Origin: DASQVO01 sp035640715
Lineage (GTDB): Bacteria; Actinomycetota; Actinomycetes; Streptosporangiales; Streptosporangiaceae
DNA: 22,262 nucleotides
Assembly: GCA_035640715.1 (NCBI GenBank)
Contig: DASQVO010000258.1
Coordinates: 1 to 22,262, forward strand
Direction of reading: 5' to 3'
The notes beneath the pieces were generated by a model. It searched no databases, was not told the DNA's origin, and worked only from the letters and a program-made list of their open reading frames with translations. This document shows positions 21,780-22,262 of this stretch, one piece after another (the stretch's first letter is position 1; each line of letters starts with the position of its first letter). A program made the position numbers and the translations under genes.

Positions 21780-22262
21780 TCATGAGAAAGGCAGCCGGAC
21801 GGCGGCACGCAGCCCGGGCCCGGCGTCCTCCAGCCATGCGGTCCCGCCGTGGGCGATCGCGGTCGCCCGGACGATCGCCAGGCCGAGCCCGGCGCCGCCA
21901 ACGTCATCGCCGCTACGCGCCCGCGCGTCGTCCAGCGTGGTGAACCGGTCGAACGCCCGTTCCATATCCTCCGGGGCGATGCCCGGCCCATCGTCGGTGA
22001 CCGTGACCAGGGCCGAGCCGTCACCGGTGCTGACGGCCACCGTCACCTGGCTGCGCGCGTAGCGCAGCGCGTTGTCGATCAGGTTGACCAGCATCCGGCG
22101 GAGCCCCTCGGCGTCACCAGTGACGAGGCATGGGCCCAGCGCGTCCGCGGATACCGGTACCGGGGTATGCGTGTAGCCGGTCACGGTGCCGGCGGCAAGG
22201 TCAGCCAGGTCAACGGTTCCGGCACCGGGCAGGCGCCGGCCCGGGCCGGCCGGCGCCGCGAC
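21780..22262 (-). CDS. Sensor histidine kinase, C-terminal ATPase part (cut by window edge)
   Basis: The frame stays open to base 22262, so only the last 160 codons are visible. The part seen is a HATPase domain: GLRRMLVNLIDNALRYARSQ (N box), TVTDDGPGIAPEDMERAFDRF (G1 and F boxes) and GGAGLGLAIVRATAIAHGG (G2), ending with a strand RAAVRLPF. The segment before it (GTVDLADLAAGT) fits the linker after the dimerisation helices. The His-containing domain, sensor part and any partner regulator lie outside the window. Its sequence differs from the other kinase in this window, so it is a separate system. The final stop at 21780 leaves no extra tail. Confidence 0.88.
   Translation of the reverse strand, partial: VAAPAGPGRRLPGAGTVDLADLAAGTVTGYTHTPVPVSADALGPCLVTGDAEGLRRMLVNLIDNALRYARSQVTVAVSTGDGSALVTVTDDGPGIAPEDMERAFDRFTTLDDARARSGDDVGGAGLGLAIVRATAIAHGGTAWLEDAGPGLRAAVRLPFS

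Overview
The window is high-GC DNA (about 70% G+C by eye) with GTG starts, ATGA start/stop overlaps, two ECF sigma factors, a DGPF protein and an HtrA with a Gly/Tyr/Gln-rich cytoplasmic tail. Together these point to a filamentous or soil Actinomycetota chromosome. I cannot name the genus. No rRNA, tRNA, CRISPR array, insertion sequence or phage gene was recognised. About twenty genes are intact, and one gene is cut at each end.

Left part (1-6011), all on the minus strand. A four-gene unit reads ECF sigma factor > multi-spanning membrane protein > ABC ATPase > ABC permease (cut at base 1), and every junction is an ATGA overlap. Just upstream lies a 20-bp perfect hairpin with a U-tract that ends the preceding gene, a membrane-anchored HtrA-type serine protease whose tail is encoded by 18-bp tandem repeats. 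A second, shorter HtrA paralogue follows.

Middle part (6012-12306). There is a small membrane protein on plus, a NodB-type polysaccharide deacetylase on minus, and a GT28/MGDG-synthase-like glycosyltransferase on plus, the last preceded by a roughly 68-bp imperfect direct repeat. On the minus strand, an OmpR-type response regulator, a histidine kinase with four predicted membrane helices, a TlpA/ResA-like thioredoxin and a membrane-anchored protein of unknown function run in one direction.

Centre right (12307-18666). A 597-bp, unusually AT-rich regulatory region separates the two-component genes from a divergent cytochrome oxidase operon: cupredoxin-like membrane protein > CoxII > (21-codon ORF) > CoxI > CoxIII > small membrane protein > heme O synthase CtaB. 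The heme and copper ligands of CoxI are present, but by motif alignment the K-pathway lysine and the D-pathway entry aspartate of A-type oxidases are replaced. The cupredoxin has a CuA-like C-x3-C motif without the second histidine. A plausible reading is a self-contained, non-canonical terminal oxidase with its own copper protein, and with a neighbouring two-component system and thiol reductase that could control it and help CuA assembly. That linkage is inference from gene order.

Right part (18667-22262). Here are a decayed helix-turn-helix fragment, a DGPF protein plus ECF42-type sigma factor with a matching ECF42 promoter motif upstream, a MazF-like toxin with a ribbon-helix-helix antitoxin, and the C-terminal end of another histidine kinase.
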